64,000 nucleotides of DNA. Origin: Anticarsia gemmatalis. Its lineage: Eukaryota > Arthropoda > Insecta > Lepidoptera > Erebidae. Below are positions 37,561 through 51,004 of this stretch, one piece after another. The stretch is from NCBI RefSeq assembly GCF_050436995.1, contig NC_134758.1, positions 806,001 to 870,000 of the forward strand. Reading direction: 5' to 3'. The position numbers were made by a program, and so were the translations under genes. The notes under the pieces are model-generated. The model searched no databases and had not been told where the DNA came from. It worked only from the letters and a program-made list of their open reading frames with translations. The number at the start of each line of letters is the position of its first letter. Position 1 is the first letter of the stretch.

Positions 37561-38073
37561 CGTCACGTCACCCATTGATTGATGTTTAATTTTACTAAAT
37601 AATGAAAGTTACGCACAAAGTTGATCTCAATAATTTTACTTACTTAATAAAAAGTTAAGATTTATTAATTAAGATTGTTTAATACAATGTTTTCCTGGTC
37701 AATTCAGTTATGGTTTTACTTAGTAATTATTATTAAACCTTTTGATACGGTTTTTTTACCACAAAAGTACAATTAACCATTTTTATTTGTAAAACTGTGT
37801 TTAATTTTTGACATATTTTTCATAATATTGGTTCAAATTTTGAATGCAAAAGGGACTTATATGCATTTTTCTCTTAATAGGTAACAGCTATTATAAAGTT
37901 TATTTTGTAGATAGATAGAGCTAAAAAATACGCATCTAATGGTATATTAACATCCTATATTTAATAAATAAATATATGAAATGTTATAAAAAACAGTTTC
38001 AAAAATTTGTTTTGGCTCTCCTGTAAAATTTATAGATTTCGATTTGTGGCCCTTTTGTATTGAAGGAGCGAGT

Positions 38074-40184
38074 TATCTGCTACGAACCGAATTGCACTTA
38101 TTTGCACAAGCAACCACGGTAAACAAAAACAATTATCTGCTCTCTGAAAATCTCAATCTCTCTTCTACACAGACCTTTTGAAACTCAACTATTAGCGCAG
38201 TTTTACAAACAATGGATACAGTTGCATCAAGAGATAGAATACCAAAGGCTTGACAGTCAAAAGTATTTATTTGTTTTCTTTGATATAGGCAAAGACGCTG
38301 CACGATTCTTAACCAAAATTGTAAATAAAAGCCTTAACTGTTCTACATAGATTTATTTAGTCTTTTTACCTGTGAATTGTTGAGAACCACTGCTTTTGAT
38401 AAATTGGTTACTTATATTCTCTCCACACTCGTCTTCGTTTGCAATTGGTCGAATATCAGTTGAAATTTTAATAGGTGATTTTTCGGCCGTCTTTTTTAGT
38501 TGTTCAGAAAGAGTTGATTATCATTTTATGTTTATTAACTGGAGTTAAAGTTGGTAAACAACTTATTCAGTTTTATTATTGTATTGTTTTAATGATCCTT
38601 TGAAAGTAATATTTAATTTTGTTTCGAGCTTTACAAATAAGTTACGTAAGCGTCCCTGTGATTAACAAATGGATAGGTGACTGTTTGTCTGAGAGTCTTT
38701 TTAAGTTGCTTGAGAACGTATAACTGTACCCTACAGACTTTACAAAATAAGTAATGTACAAAACATTTTATCTACTTTTGTAAACTCACCCAAAAAGGTC
38801 AATTTTATGGTGACTTTGTAAATTTCTTCTTGAAAATCATGTCTAAGTTAATTGTCATGTCCAATTTTTCCTGACTTATTGTTGTCCTGTGCTAGATTAG
38901 TCTACGATGCATATTGCGATCCAAATAAATTGCAAGAAGATGCTTTTAAGATTAAAATAAATTAACAAGCCTTTTTAGGTCTGACGGCAAAAAAAACAGC
39001 GCTCAAAATTTTCAAAATAGCGCTCATTTTGAAAACGGTTACAATAAGTCGTACCTCAATAATATATCAACCAGCAATTCCATTTCGAAATATATATACC
39101 AAGAAATTATTCGTACTCTCAATCCAGCACATAAAATACAATTCAAATGAGTTTATTAATATTAAACATTTGAACGCACGCGATACCAGTTGACTTACGT
39201 CTCCGCTAGTTAATATGTATCGCGTTCGTGATTGGCTGTTGACGGATGACGTCATCGGCGTACGCGCACCGATAAATTCAATTCTAGGTGGCTTGTTTAT
39301 TGAATTACTATGTTGGATTAAGTTGCGATTTAGTTTATTTTATTTAACTAGAGCAAAGAAATCCATCGGCGAGAACTCTTCACAATTTATTTGCTATCCC
39401 AACAATAATTAGTTTGTAGAAAGAATTTCACTGCCTTCGAGGTGCAATTCCTGAAAATCCTTAATGCTCAAATCCCTAGGGATCTTTTAAAGTCCATTGC
39501 CATTTAAGAGTTGAGAAATCAGAATACCTAATTTCAAATGTTCAATATTTCCACAAACTCCTCAAACAAAAACAATGAAAATCACAAACAACCCATATCC
39601 GTAATCAAAGCCAGACAAATAACAATCAAATAAAATTAATCCAGCCATCGAATAAGGCGCTACCTTTAACTTATAACAGTCTAATTCTAATTCAAGCGAG
39701 TGAGTGGTTAGTATTCATGTGTTGTAGCGACCGCTGACGATACAGGTCGTATGTTAATAGAGAACAATACGATGATCTATATACGAGGTGTACACGAGTC
39801 GGGGATGTATATTGAATTGGTAAGCAGAAGAGTAGTTTTGTGTAGAGTAGATTTGATTTTGTGCCTACGTTTAGGAAGGTTTTATTAAGGTTTTGTGGGC
39901 GGAATGCCGAAACGTAGCTACACTAGCGATTGTACGATTTCTTTTGAGTCTGATAGTTGTTAATAGTTTAAAGCTTGTAGTTTCAGATTCAGATTACAGA
40001 ACTGAATTTTGTTTTAGGAGTATCAAAGTTAAACAAAGAATATTTCTTGTTGATATTGTCTGACTAGATTTTTTTAATACTAGCTACTAGCATTGCAGGG
40101 CAGGCCCATAATACAAGCGATCCTGTTCATTCATTAAGCAAAGATCAAAGGCTTATGTTAGAAGAGGTTTCAAGCCCGAAGCAC
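38074..40184. other. No gene; one GC motif with CRE
   Basis: TGACGTCA (39247..39254, inside the palindrome GATGACGTCATC) abuts GGCGTACGCGCACC (39257..39270), an NRF1-like motif almost identical to that at 48601. A 19-21 bp near-direct repeat AGCGCTCAAAATTTTCAAAAT / AGCGCTCATTTTGAAAAC lies near 38998..39037. Open frames are short and unsupported. Confidence 0.45.
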
Positions 40185-40262
40185 AATCTGTGTGATAGGA
40201 ACCTATAACCTTTTAATCACGAAGTTCAACACCTTAACCAGGTACTAGGCTACCGCTCTTAT
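40185..40262 (-). mobile_element. tRNA-derived SINE fragment
   Basis: On the minus strand GCGGTAGCCTAGTACCTGG is an A-box-like head, followed by GTTAAGGTGTTGAACTTCGTG and a B-box-like AGGTTATAGGTTCCTATCAC. The diverged B box and absence of a cloverleaf argue against a tRNA gene. Confidence 0.55.
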
Positions 40263-43145
40263 GGGACAAAAATATATAAAAATATAAATATTATACCTAC
40301 AAAATCGTGGCCATTCTTCATATAAAAACTTAATCTTTGCCTATAAATTCTAAAACTTATTTAAATGTTGTATCACAAGTTAGAGATACGTATCTTTATA
40401 TACGGGATTTCCGGCGTCTGTCGCCCGTCGGGACTCATCGCTAATTTCTACGGAATCCTGATTCATTCCCAACGTTTTATAGACTAGAGATTGAACTGAG
40501 GAACTCCAAAATAAAAGAGTTGTATTTTATTTACTTTTAAGTTTTCAAAATTAGTATGTAGGTTGATTATCATATTACTAGTAGTTTTAGTGTACCTACT
40601 TAGTTTACTTTTTATGTAAAAGTTCAAACTATCTCTATGCCTTTAAGTGTGACTTTAAGGTTGATTCTAAAACACTCATATTTGTAAACTTGAGGTTCTA
40701 ATAAATTATTGTAGGTCGAGTCGTAGACGAAATCTGAATGAAATTTAGATAGACCTGAGGCGTAATAAATATACAACCTCATAACACATGATTTACTTTG
40801 ATGAACACGAAGTTTAACTTGGAATGCTGGACTTTTCAGCGCAAATTACATACAATAATGTAATAAATAACTTACAAAATTACAATTACAATACGCGAAA
40901 AGTCAAAAAATTATCACATTCAAACACAAAATTATTTAGTCCAATAAAATCTAATTGAACTCATTTTAAACTCATTTCATTCGCTCCATTTGTTTGCCTC
41001 TAATTACTCCAATTTCACCTAATTATACAGCTACGTGGCTTGTTTACCTCAACACAAAGATTCTCAGTACTAACCCGATACGATTACCAATAGCGGTTAG
41101 AAAAGTACCGTGAAAGTGTAGTGCAGTGCTTGCATATTCATAGCTGTCAAAGAGAGCACAATTAGCTTGGACGATTGACACTGATTGTAATCAGCTGTCT
41201 GCTATGGATCTAGTGTTTGACGTCATTAGCATGTTGGCTTACATTTATTTTTAGACTATTAGTGATTTTTATACGGTTTTAAGAATTACAATATTATTCA
41301 AGGACTGTGTAGTCAAATCATATTACGTAATCGACATATAAATATTTTTAATGTTTATCAGGGTTTATCTAGTTGAAGATTGAAGACAAATTCTAGAAAA
41401 TGATAGAGGACAAAGTATACAAAAAAACTAATTGACTGATCATCTAGCCGATGGATAAACTTCGGTACGACGGAATTTTGGAAATAGTAATTTATAATCT
41501 AATTGTTATAATGTTGTGCAATTATATTCTATATGAATCATGTGTTACAAACCCGCGATAAAAATCTTTAAATACTGAAATACCTATATTTTGGCGAATG
41601 GTTGTCATAAAAAGTGTAATAGTCCGAACTCATATCCAAAGGTTGAAAGATCAAAACATTTTCGATTTATCTATCGTTTTTTTCATGCATAAGGTATTTC
41701 TTAGCTCTAGAAATGTATACTTTTCTAACGATTTTGAAGTCTTTAATCACGCCTTTACCTTCCTATTATCCAAATTCATACATATTGTCATACAAGAGTG
41801 CTATGCACCTGGCCTTTCTGTAGGACATCACCGCTATGATCATGTGTATGTAATTTTAAGGCGTCCTCTAGCAGCGGAGATATTAACTTTTACTATTTTT
41901 TATTAGTATATAGAATGAATGAATGTAATCTACATTACCCAACCTTAGCAGCTAAGCATACTTATATCAATCCTTGTCATAACGTCTTTCAAACTACAAC
42001 GATGTTCTTCCCTAACCTGTTCAAAGGGACACCGCACACATTACAAAGTAATAACGTACTTAAAAATAGCTTGTACCACGGTAAACAGTAAACCACACGG
42101 TGGCCCACAACTCAACATGCAAACACGATCTTAATCCAGTGTATTTAATAGTCAATCACACGAAGCAACAACTTTGTGATCCAAATAGACTACTTAGTAT
42201 TACGGTTAGGTGATGTCGTGGCACATCTGCAAGTTTAGTTTTGTTTCTTGATCATCTGATTTGGATCGGCTCGATCTATTCTCGGTAACGTCTTGAAGTC
42301 ATAGTTTAAACAATGAGTGCCAATGATTAAATGTCGTTGTGTGATATAGATGTGGTAGTAGGTAATTAAGTGAGGACGGATTTATAATTGTTGGATTTTT
42401 TTTATCAGGGGGTATGAATTGTATTTGCTCTGTGAAATTGAAGAGCAATCTGTATAAAATCCTTGTGAAGAGTTTACTAATTATTTAGTTTACTTTCTTT
42501 TAAACTATCGATTCATTATAGTCTCAATACAATTGTTATGTAAGTAAGTTCTTGGTTGCTTGTTAAAAGTTTTCAGCAATAATTCTGTTTTGCATAGCAT
42601 ACAAAACACAATTGTCCATACTTTCAAGTTTCAAGATACAGTACCGTTCATACTTCAATGTAATGTATTATTTTAAACCTGCCCTACTGCTTATTATAAC
42701 TTATTTTAAACCTGCTACTCGTAGTTTAGAACGGTGATAATCATCATTATAGAAAAAAATCCGTGCCAAATAATCGGACAAAATTGTGATATTGTGATAA
42801 ATACAATTCATGGTGCCTTATTACACCAAAAATATTTTTAAATGAAACTCTCTAATATTCAACAGTCCTGCATCCATAAAACCTAGTTCAAATGAGCTGT
42901 CTATATCAATTAATCTATAATTGTATTATGGATCATCTGTAAGACGCGCGTGGGCGCCGCTCGGACGTGACCACGCATTCGTATCGATTGTAATACGTAT
43001 CGAGAAATTAGTATCGAATAGCGTATGTATGGGGTGACGCAATTCGACCGAGTAATCGAGTTGATTGCCGTTTTGTGTTATGTTATAATTGGTAATAGAT
43101 GTTAATAGGATTTTGTTCTATGTCTTTGAAGTCTAGGCGGCAGTG
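40263..43145. other. No recognisable gene
   Basis: A 102-codon plus-strand frame (41598..41906) has no signal, motif or repeat and is taken as chance. TGACGTCA lies at 41218..41225, and a GC patch ACGCGCGTGGGCGCCGCTCGG near 42951. Confidence 0.45.
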
Positions 43146-43235
43146 ACGGTACTTTGAAGCTTCAATGGTATCCGTATCCTGCTGAGGTCTGGAGTACGAA
43201 TCTCGGCTTGGACAAAGTGCTATTGGGTTTTCTAA
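43146..43235 (+). mobile_element. tRNA-derived SINE fragment, family B
   Basis: GCAGTGACGGTACTTTGAAG, then GAGGTCTGGAGTACGAATC as the B box, then GGCTTGGACAAAGTGCTATTGGG. The GG..GGACAAAGTGC step matches GGTCGGGCAAAGTGC in the copy at 59915..60085. Confidence 0.55.
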
Positions 43236-45569
43236 CTATATATATTGGAAATAATTGGAATATTTGCAACAGAAGCCCATATCTTGACTTTATATTGAAA
43301 AAGACTCGCCTCCTTTTACATGGGCATACTCCTTTTGAATAAACTTGTAAATGACGAAACGCAAATGTTTTTCATAAAGTTCTATATTAACACCTTCGTG
43401 TGTAACAGGTGTGGCGTTATAATAAAATGAATGATATTGTTCCAGGAAGACGGATGTATATGTCGTCATAATAAATAGTTTGTTTCTGATTCATAGACTC
43501 TGCAGTAAGGAATGCTATATTTATTACACAATTAAAGACAAATTAATGATTAGTTTTATGTTATGAGGGCTTTAATATAATAAATCACGAACTTGACAAC
43601 TTAAAGAGCAATTAATTTATTATATATCTCATATTTATATAGTGTTTATTACATAGCTTAAGGGATCGCTATTTCTTTACAGATTATATAAATTGTATTC
43701 GTACCAAAAATACTATTTCACAAACTTTTATCAAATATAGCTTTTGGGATTTGTCGTAATTATGAATCCAATATCCATCCACTATCGTAACTTGACAAGT
43801 CCTTCACGTCACAACACTAATAAGATAAGATAATAATCATCTTATTATCCTAAATAATTATCTAGAAAGAATAATCTAATGAAGACAATTTATTTACCGA
43901 GACCTAGTCACCTGCACACACACATTTAGAATTAAGGTAGTGATACACTGGGAGACCAAATCTCTCTCGACACGTGTCGGCGACATGTCAAGCAAAGAAA
44001 AGTGATGTCATGATTCATCCAATAATCTTACTTTACATATAAATATTACGTTATTTCGTTTTAATACATATTTTTTCCTGTAGGGGTAGGAATCGAAGTC
44101 TTTGAACGCCACTTGGTACGATCCTTACAATACTTATGTTTGAAACGAATAAAATATCAATTAGAAATTAATCAGTGATTAATCTCTAATTAATAATAAA
44201 TAATATAAATGGGACTTTAAGACTTAATATATATTATATTAAATTACCAATCATCTTTGCGTTTATCATGTATGAAGTATCGCAAGACGTCTATCGCCTA
44301 GTGTATCTTTAACTTAAAACTAAGCATATTTTACGCATTTATAGTACAGAAAAAACTTTACGAAACTATCATAAATATCTTTGCTAATTAAGGAGTCAGT
44401 TACATTTTAAAATTAGCAAGTGTAGGTAATAAATAACGTAATACTTAGTGCCAATTATTGCACTTGTGGCACTAGTTTGGTACTTGAAGACTTGTTTAGT
44501 GTTTTAGTTTTGTTTTTAGGGTTCTGTAGCTCAAATAGAAATGTTAAAACCCTTGTTAAAGTCTTTGAAGGATGATGTAATCGTATCCAATTTTTTAAAG
44601 ATAGAATTTAGTAGTCAGTTATATGGTTGTTTTTATTTGAAAATATGGGATACTTACTACTTAATTATCATATGATAGGATTATTATTATTTCATCTAGT
44701 TATTTTGAAGATTTTTTAATGTTAAGTCTAACAAGCATTCACATCATACAACAAGCTGAAACAACTATTGATGCATTACTCAATTATTTAATCCGTGTAG
44801 GAACCGAACTAATGATCCCATGCAATGGTAAAAACATGGTAATAGAGACATTTTTATATATTTTGCTTAACAATACCAATCCACAATTTCAAGGTAAAGT
44901 TTTTTAAAAATTCCTACGGAACCTCCAACCCTTTTTATAGCACAAAGTACTTATTTTCCCATCATTTGGCGCCCCATTACTTAGTGAGTTAATTGGTGTT
45001 GTAAAATAATGAGCCGTTTAGTTCTGTCATGTTATATGAAGTTATGAAGTTAAACGTTCATAAATATATGTTGATACAAAGGTTACTGAAATACAAAGTA
45101 CGTAAGTGAATAATAGAAGTTGTTTTTTTTAGTGCAAGTAATGTATCGTGTGGTTTACCATGTGTAAAGTATTTTTAGATTAGTAAAGTTCAGTCGAGAG
45201 AATTCAATCATTGATTTTGCCTACATTTGTAACTAACTTTAATAAAGTCATCTTAATTGGCTGCAATTTTTTTTATTCACTAAAAAGGTTTGTGTTTTTG
45301 AAAAATCAAGTAGATTGTGCAATAGAAAACTATCGTCAAACTAAAGTCTAGTAAAATAATATGTGTTAGAAGTTAGTTTTATTGGAAAATGCTTTTCCAA
45401 TTCATTTCAATTCATGCATTTATCAGCTCATCTATTATAGAAACTAAAAACGAATTTCAATATTTAACTACAAATTGATGAGCGATAGTTTACAACGCAT
45501 TACAGTTTAAGTTTAATTACATCATACATTGCTATTAAATGTACCAACCTGTGACGTCATAACTTGTCA
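43236..45569. other. No gene; AT-rich hairpins only
   Basis: Arms 44159..44173 and 44177..44191 pair over 15 bases with one mismatch and a 3-base loop. TTGGAAAA/TTTTCCAA near 45383 is a smaller perfect hairpin. A 62-codon frame at 44719..44907 ends near an AAG|GTAAAG donor-like site but has no recognisable content. TGACGTCA is at 45552..45559. Confidence 0.4.
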
Positions 45570-45645
45570 ACTCAGCGTATTTGACTGATACGAACCCAGG
45601 ACTTCGTGATCAGCAGTCACTACTTGAACCAAGAACCAGATGTCA
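45570..45645 (-). mobile_element. tRNA-derived SINE fragment
   Basis: On the minus strand GTTCAAGTAGTGACTGCTG, then ATCACGAAGTCCTGGGTTCGTATC, reads like the B-box half of a tRNA-derived SINE. Short and diverged; the family is uncertain. Confidence 0.45.
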
Positions 45646-46528
45646 AGGAAATATCAAAAACCAAACATCAATTATATTTACTTGACCACATCGTAGAGGT
45701 CAAAGCGATCGTGATTTAAAATATCGATACTCGTGACGATGATCGCTAAGGTCGTAACAAAGAGGTATGTTATCACTCGAATTAATATCGATTTATTTAT
45801 TGAATGAACGATGATCTAATTTTACGGCGGGCGTGACGAATGTTGGTGTAGAGTTGCGAAGTTTTAGATTTGGCTTGTTTATTTTTTCTGCAATTATTTA
45901 TAACATTTTCATTTCGATTTCATATTATTATTGTGTAATCTGCGTGATTCAAAATGGACGTACCTACCTTTAAGTCAAATCCTTTCAGCTAAAATAGTAG
46001 CAGTGTGGCAACCATCATAATCATTGCACCACACACGCATTCATATGCAATTATTAAAATACCCAGTAGTATATTTCTTTCCTTATTATAGTCAACCAAG
46101 ATATTCCTACCATTTGCTTCTAAAACACCTCCACTAAGCGGTCACCTATCTATTGGATGTCCGTGACAAAGGTTGCCTAACCTTTTCAAATCTTTAACTA
46201 GTGAGTACAAATGGCAATAAGGGTTTCAAAAAGCAACAAAGTACAGTCAGCAAAATAAAACTGTTAACATCTACAATGTGCTTCGCTCTATGCTACAAAA
46301 GGAAGCGCAACATATAGGTCAAACGATCAACACGACTGTACTTAAATCATTCAGTATTATAATTATAAGTTTTCTTGAACATCGCATGTGTTAATGTTAT
46401 GTTTATTATAATGTTATGCATTTTCTGCTAAATATGGGCGTTATAATTATAATATCAATAATGTTTTTAGCTACATCTTGTTTCTGTTGTATGCTGTGTT
46501 GAGGCGCGTTGTCAGCTGCGCACACAGT

Positions 46529-46839
46529 AAACGATCAACGGGTTAAGCAAAACTTGATGCGGTCATTTCATAGATGGCCGCTTGCAGGTGTTTGAACTGA
46601 GCATCTCCGTGCTTCGAAGGGTAAGAGGGCACAACAACCGAAACCGACTTTTGGTTTCGATTCTTGTAAATTAAGATAAAAGTTAAGCCATGTCAATGGC
46701 CTTTCGGGCAACTTGAACAAAATTTTACGTGCCCTTCGAAGCACGGAGACGCTCAGTTCCAATACCACAGTGCGAACACCCATCTATGGCATGACCGCTG
46801 GAATGACTTTATGTAACGGTTGCTTAACACAGATCGTTT
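46529..46839. mobile_element. Two 5S-rRNA-derived SINE heads in inverted orientation
   Basis: The left copy (about 46529..46632, plus) and right copy (about 46725..46839, minus) are the same SINE facing inward. Each reads AAACGATC, then GTTAAGCAA, then GCGGTCAT, then ATAGATGG, then GAACTGAGCGTCTCCGTGC (or with one change) and TTCGAAGGG. GATC..TTAAGCAA..GCGGTCA..GATGGGTG follows the 5S rRNA promoter region. The right copy continues into a body (ACGTAAAATTTTGTTCAAG). The 71-codon frame inside is not a gene. Transcripts could form a long hairpin. Confidence 0.75.
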
Positions 46840-48849
46840 AAACTATAACTTTACTTCGGAGTAAAACTCAGTCAGTAAAAGCCATTCTGACTGACTTTTA
46901 CTGAAGCTGGCTATGGGCACCTTTTTAAACAATAATTAAATATAACAACTTATCAGTTCAATAATCAGAATCTTCATATAAACAAAGCGTTCAAAGTATC
47001 AAGACAATGCATAAGTAGGACACTATAACGCGGCAGATAGCGCGAGTCGTGTCGTGATATGTATCAAAACTATTAATTTCTGTGATGTTATGGTTTCTTT
47101 TATAAAATAAATAATAACGTCGTGGTCCGTTCTCAAGACTATATTGTATTAAAAGCGCGATATTATTTTTTGTGGGCGGGTTGACTGATTTTGATACTTT
47201 AGGTTTGACAGATTAAGTTAATAAAATCTACTAATTTATCATCTTATTCACTAGATTCTTACTATAAATTTGCTCGTAAAATTTTCATTATTATATTTTT
47301 CAATCACTAGTACTACTTCTACTACTTTACGTCAAAATGTTACGAATTCTCATGTGTTTAGAAATCGCACGCTTACCCTTAGAAATAGGTTGTATCTGCA
47401 TACATATGTATCTATAGCTATTTATATTTACATGACTCATATAAAATCCCTGTAAACCTTATAAATTGAGACCCGGATAATCAAATCAGATGACGTAAAA
47501 ATGATTCAGTTTTCTCAGTAAACGATTCTTAAATTATCGTGCATATGTGCACGAATAATGAATCAGAGTGTTTAATCTAACCTATTTTCCTAGATGAGAT
47601 TATCTAGGGCGTGCTGAGATAATTAAAAATTACGTTGTAAAAACTATGTATTATTTATTATAGATACAATATAATATATGAATCGTAAAATACCACTAGG
47701 TTAGGCGTGAAGAAGATAGACAAACAAAAATTTAATTACATTCGAAAGGGTACATGTTGCCGTTTCGAATGTAAGTTTGTACAACGATTGTTTGAGACTC
47801 TTGAAAGCATATAGTTTTCATCCCGAAAATCCAATGAGAACAGGCAGTCGTAGGCAGGAGATAGTACGTTATAATCTGTTCTTCTATAACATTGAGTGTT
47901 ATGAAAGATTATTAAGGGTGCAAACCAGTACATATTGCTATGTATAAGTAATAAAAAGTATTTCTTTCTACTCAGAGTTCTTATCATTATTTGATTGAGT
48001 AAATATAAGTTGCTCATATTGAAACCCCCTGTAGATTATAAAATGTTTGTTTTACTACGTTTATTGCGTTAGGGGTAATCCATGCATTGAGGAAATTTTC
48101 ACGAATACATAGTAATGTGTTTATTAGAACTCATTAAAATATAAATTTAAATATTACATTACATTTCCTACATTGCAATATAGGAAATGTAAAGTTGATT
48201 CAATGATCATAAAAATCCAAGTTGCTATAAAAAAAACTCATTTATTGGGGTATACATTCCTTAAGAAAGTTCTTAAAATATCAGCTGAATCAGGAGATTT
48301 GGTAAGGGTTGGGGAGCTACGGCATGTTTTGAGCGAAAACATGACATATTGTGTCGATCCCACTTATCGTGGGATAAGGGAAAAGGAAATGTTTCATGTA
48401 CACTTTTCCTAAGAATTAAAACACTGCCCTTTAGATGTAAATATTTTGGTATTTAAAACTGAAAATTCATATTATTATTATTGCGCTAAAAAGTATCAAA
48501 ACCCTTTGATCGTTGTATAGAGCAATAAAGCGGAAGAGTCTTCGATGGTAGTAAAAAATTGAAATATAATAAATCAATTTGGAGGTTATATCCGTCCATC
48601 GGCGCACGCGCACCTTCACGTCGCGTTAGGTGCCGATCATAGTGATGAATGGTTAAAAAATATTTTAAATTAATTTACTATTTTATTGTAATTAGTACAT
48701 AGGTTTAATTGATTAAGGAACAGTTAATAGTGGCAGCAAAGTTCAGCAACGGACGAATCGAAACTGTAGTAGGTTAGTCTGTTCTGTGAAAGTCTTAAAC
48801 AGTGTATGACAGTATTGTTAGACTAGATAAGCTTAAAGTTATTTGACCC
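46840..48849. other. No gene; cluster of three small hairpins near 48.2-48.4 kb
   Basis: ACATTTCCTA (48161..48170) pairs with 48181..48190. CATGTTTT (48323..48330) pairs with 48336..48343. ATCCCAC (48357..48363) pairs with 48369..48375. All are perfect. GGCGCACGCGCACC is nearby at 48601..48614. Frames of 93 codons (47736..48017, minus) and 79 codons (48173..48412, plus) are unsupported. Confidence 0.45.
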
Positions 48850-48930
48850 CGAGACCTTTCGATCACAAAATTATTGGTACAACCAACGCTGCGGTTGCCG
48901 TAGCCATAGCTGAATAATATTTTGCCCAAG
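48850..48930 (-). mobile_element. tRNA-derived SINE fragment
   Basis: On the minus strand GCTACGGCAACCGCAGCGTTG is followed by GTGATCGAAAGGTCTCGGGG. The latter is the B-box region of family B (compare AGGTCTCGGGTTTGATTCCC near 59951). Confidence 0.5.
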
Positions 48931-51004
48931 CATAAAATAAAACCTCTAACTTCGCAATACGCAGCTGCAAACATAAAAAAATAACCATCAATATTTTTAA
49001 TTTGTCCGAAAACATAAAATTTCGCTCTTACAGTAAATAGGTTTAAAATTCAATCCCCAGTATGACTACTGCTTTATATTAAGTGTTGTCGTGCACAGAT
49101 TAATTCCTCGTGAAATTCACCTATTTATAGTTCAGACCCTTTTTTACTTCGAGAAAGCGCCACGGAGTTTTACCAACTAACAGCTTTCTTTTATAATATA
49201 CTTTTAAAGCTTACAGCTAAGGCTAGTAACTACCCAATAATACATAGTATACGCACAAAAATGTAGTATCTTACGATTATATTTTGTTCTTACGTCTCTG
49301 CCTACACCATGGAAAGAAGAGCTGTTATTTTGCGTATGCATGATGTATGGGATAATATTGCCACAAAAAAGTCCAGGAGAAAAAGGCCTAAAAGCAGATA
49401 GCGAGACGATTAGCATGTGTATTGTGTATTTCAGTTGACAACTAGTGTACGTTCAATTAATAGTCACTATCCAGTACATTGCTGCTTAAACATAACGTAT
49501 TAATCACCATGATCTGAGAGAAAAAGCTATGGCTTCAAAATAGTTGTCAAGTGAAATACATGGATACGTTCCAAGAAAACCGAGGAGGCTAGAAGTCTAC
49601 GGGAGAGACCTTAGGCTAGTAATAGGACATTAACGTAGGCTAAAAAACGTTTGTGCATTCTACAAATTCGTTCTTCCCACGAGAGTTAGCAGAAAATCCA
49701 CTTACACACATAAAATGTCACACAATCTAATTGCGTCCGCACTTGATAAAACAAACAATGATTCCTTGTAACTCGTATCGAGTGGCTCGGAGATTATTCT
49801 GGGGAAATGAAGAGTGCGGTCCAGTTGCCTCTGAAGTGGCTTCGAGAGTCGTCAACCGAATTTAGTCGTGTGTCAACATTTGGATTTTGGATTTGTTAAC
49901 GATGTGAGAAAGTTTAAACGTGCTATTATTTTATACACATTTTTACAATGATTTTGGATCGACGATGATAATAAAAGCTTCCATCCCTCGGATTTTAGTT
50001 TTGGTTGAGCGGCTAATATTGTAAGCTTAGATTTTCCATTTATCGTCTATAACTCTTTCAAATTGAACTTAGAGTTGAACCAGTAAGTGAAATAAATGTC
50101 AATCCCAAAAACGAGATTGTGTTCCGCCAATGTGTTGGTTCTTTAATGTAAAATTTTACACTTGAAGGACAAGTTATTGTCTAATCGTTTTATGCAGTTC
50201 GTTAAAGATAATGTTTTTGAAATTTCTTGCTAAAAATAGAATAATTGTTACATCTATTTTATTTAAAGCCTTCCATTACATAATGTTGATCCTAATAAAG
50301 TTTCTAAACTACCACATCCAAACCACAACACCTCCAGAACACCCAAATAAATTCGTTACGCCGTTCTTAGCTTGTTATCATAGAAAGCAGATTGGAATGT
50401 ACCGTGTAATACCGGAATTCTAACAATAAACATAGAATTACGTCCGCACGTCTGTCTGTCTGTCTGTGTGTTTGTCCATCGAGTTTATTTTGTCCAAGAT
50501 AATTATTTGTTGAGTTGTGTTGGCATTTGATTTCTAATAGGATTTAGTGTGGTAAATTGTTTGGTTAACGTGTGCAAGTTTACTGCATATGGTAATAGGC
50601 CCTGATTTATTGGCTGGCATTACCATTTATGAAGTATTTTTCATAGCTTCTTAAGTTTTGAACAAAGTGCCATTCTTAGCACTATAATGCACTAGACACG
50701 AATCAATTAGTAATAATAACATATACTATCTCTACGGGCTTAATAACTGTGATCTTAATTTAAATGTGGTTTACAAATAAAATATATAAATTCATACTTT
50801 TATTACATTATGCTTAACTTAATATTCGTGTATCTGTTTTTATTTGCTTCAAAGTACTAGATACAGTTAATTTGACGCATACCGAGCACGATACCAAAAA
50901 TCCAAGCTTCTTTAAAATCATTAAATAAAAAGAAAATATACCAAGTATTACAAGATCACCGTAACTCTGGGCTGCTCAAAACACTATTCTAACATTCAAG
51001 AAAA
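48931..51004. other. No gene; one short microsatellite
   Basis: A (TCTG)n run lies at about 50451..50467. Open frames are short (up to 70 codons) and unsupported. Confidence 0.45.

Larger units (their letters stand above)
35882..38073. mobile_element. 2.2-kb DNA transposon with 30-bp TIRs, carrying a LINE
   Basis: The left end (35882..35911) and the reverse complement of the right end (38044..38073) match over 30 bp with three mismatches. The core is CTCCTTGAATACAAAAGGGC on the left. Both ends abut TA (35880..35881 and 38074..38075), compatible with a TA target duplication. Inside are several copies of a motif related to the TIR, TGCAAAAAGGAC in one or the other orientation: near 36027, 36233, 36305 and 36380 reversed, and near 37857 in right-end orientation. 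Such subterminal motifs usually bind transposase. No intact transposase is present. A decayed RTE LINE fills about half of it. The superfamily is unassigned. Confidence 0.7.

Noticed and set aside
46568..46783. 71-codon minus-strand frame
   Set aside because: It spans the two inverted 5S-derived SINE heads.
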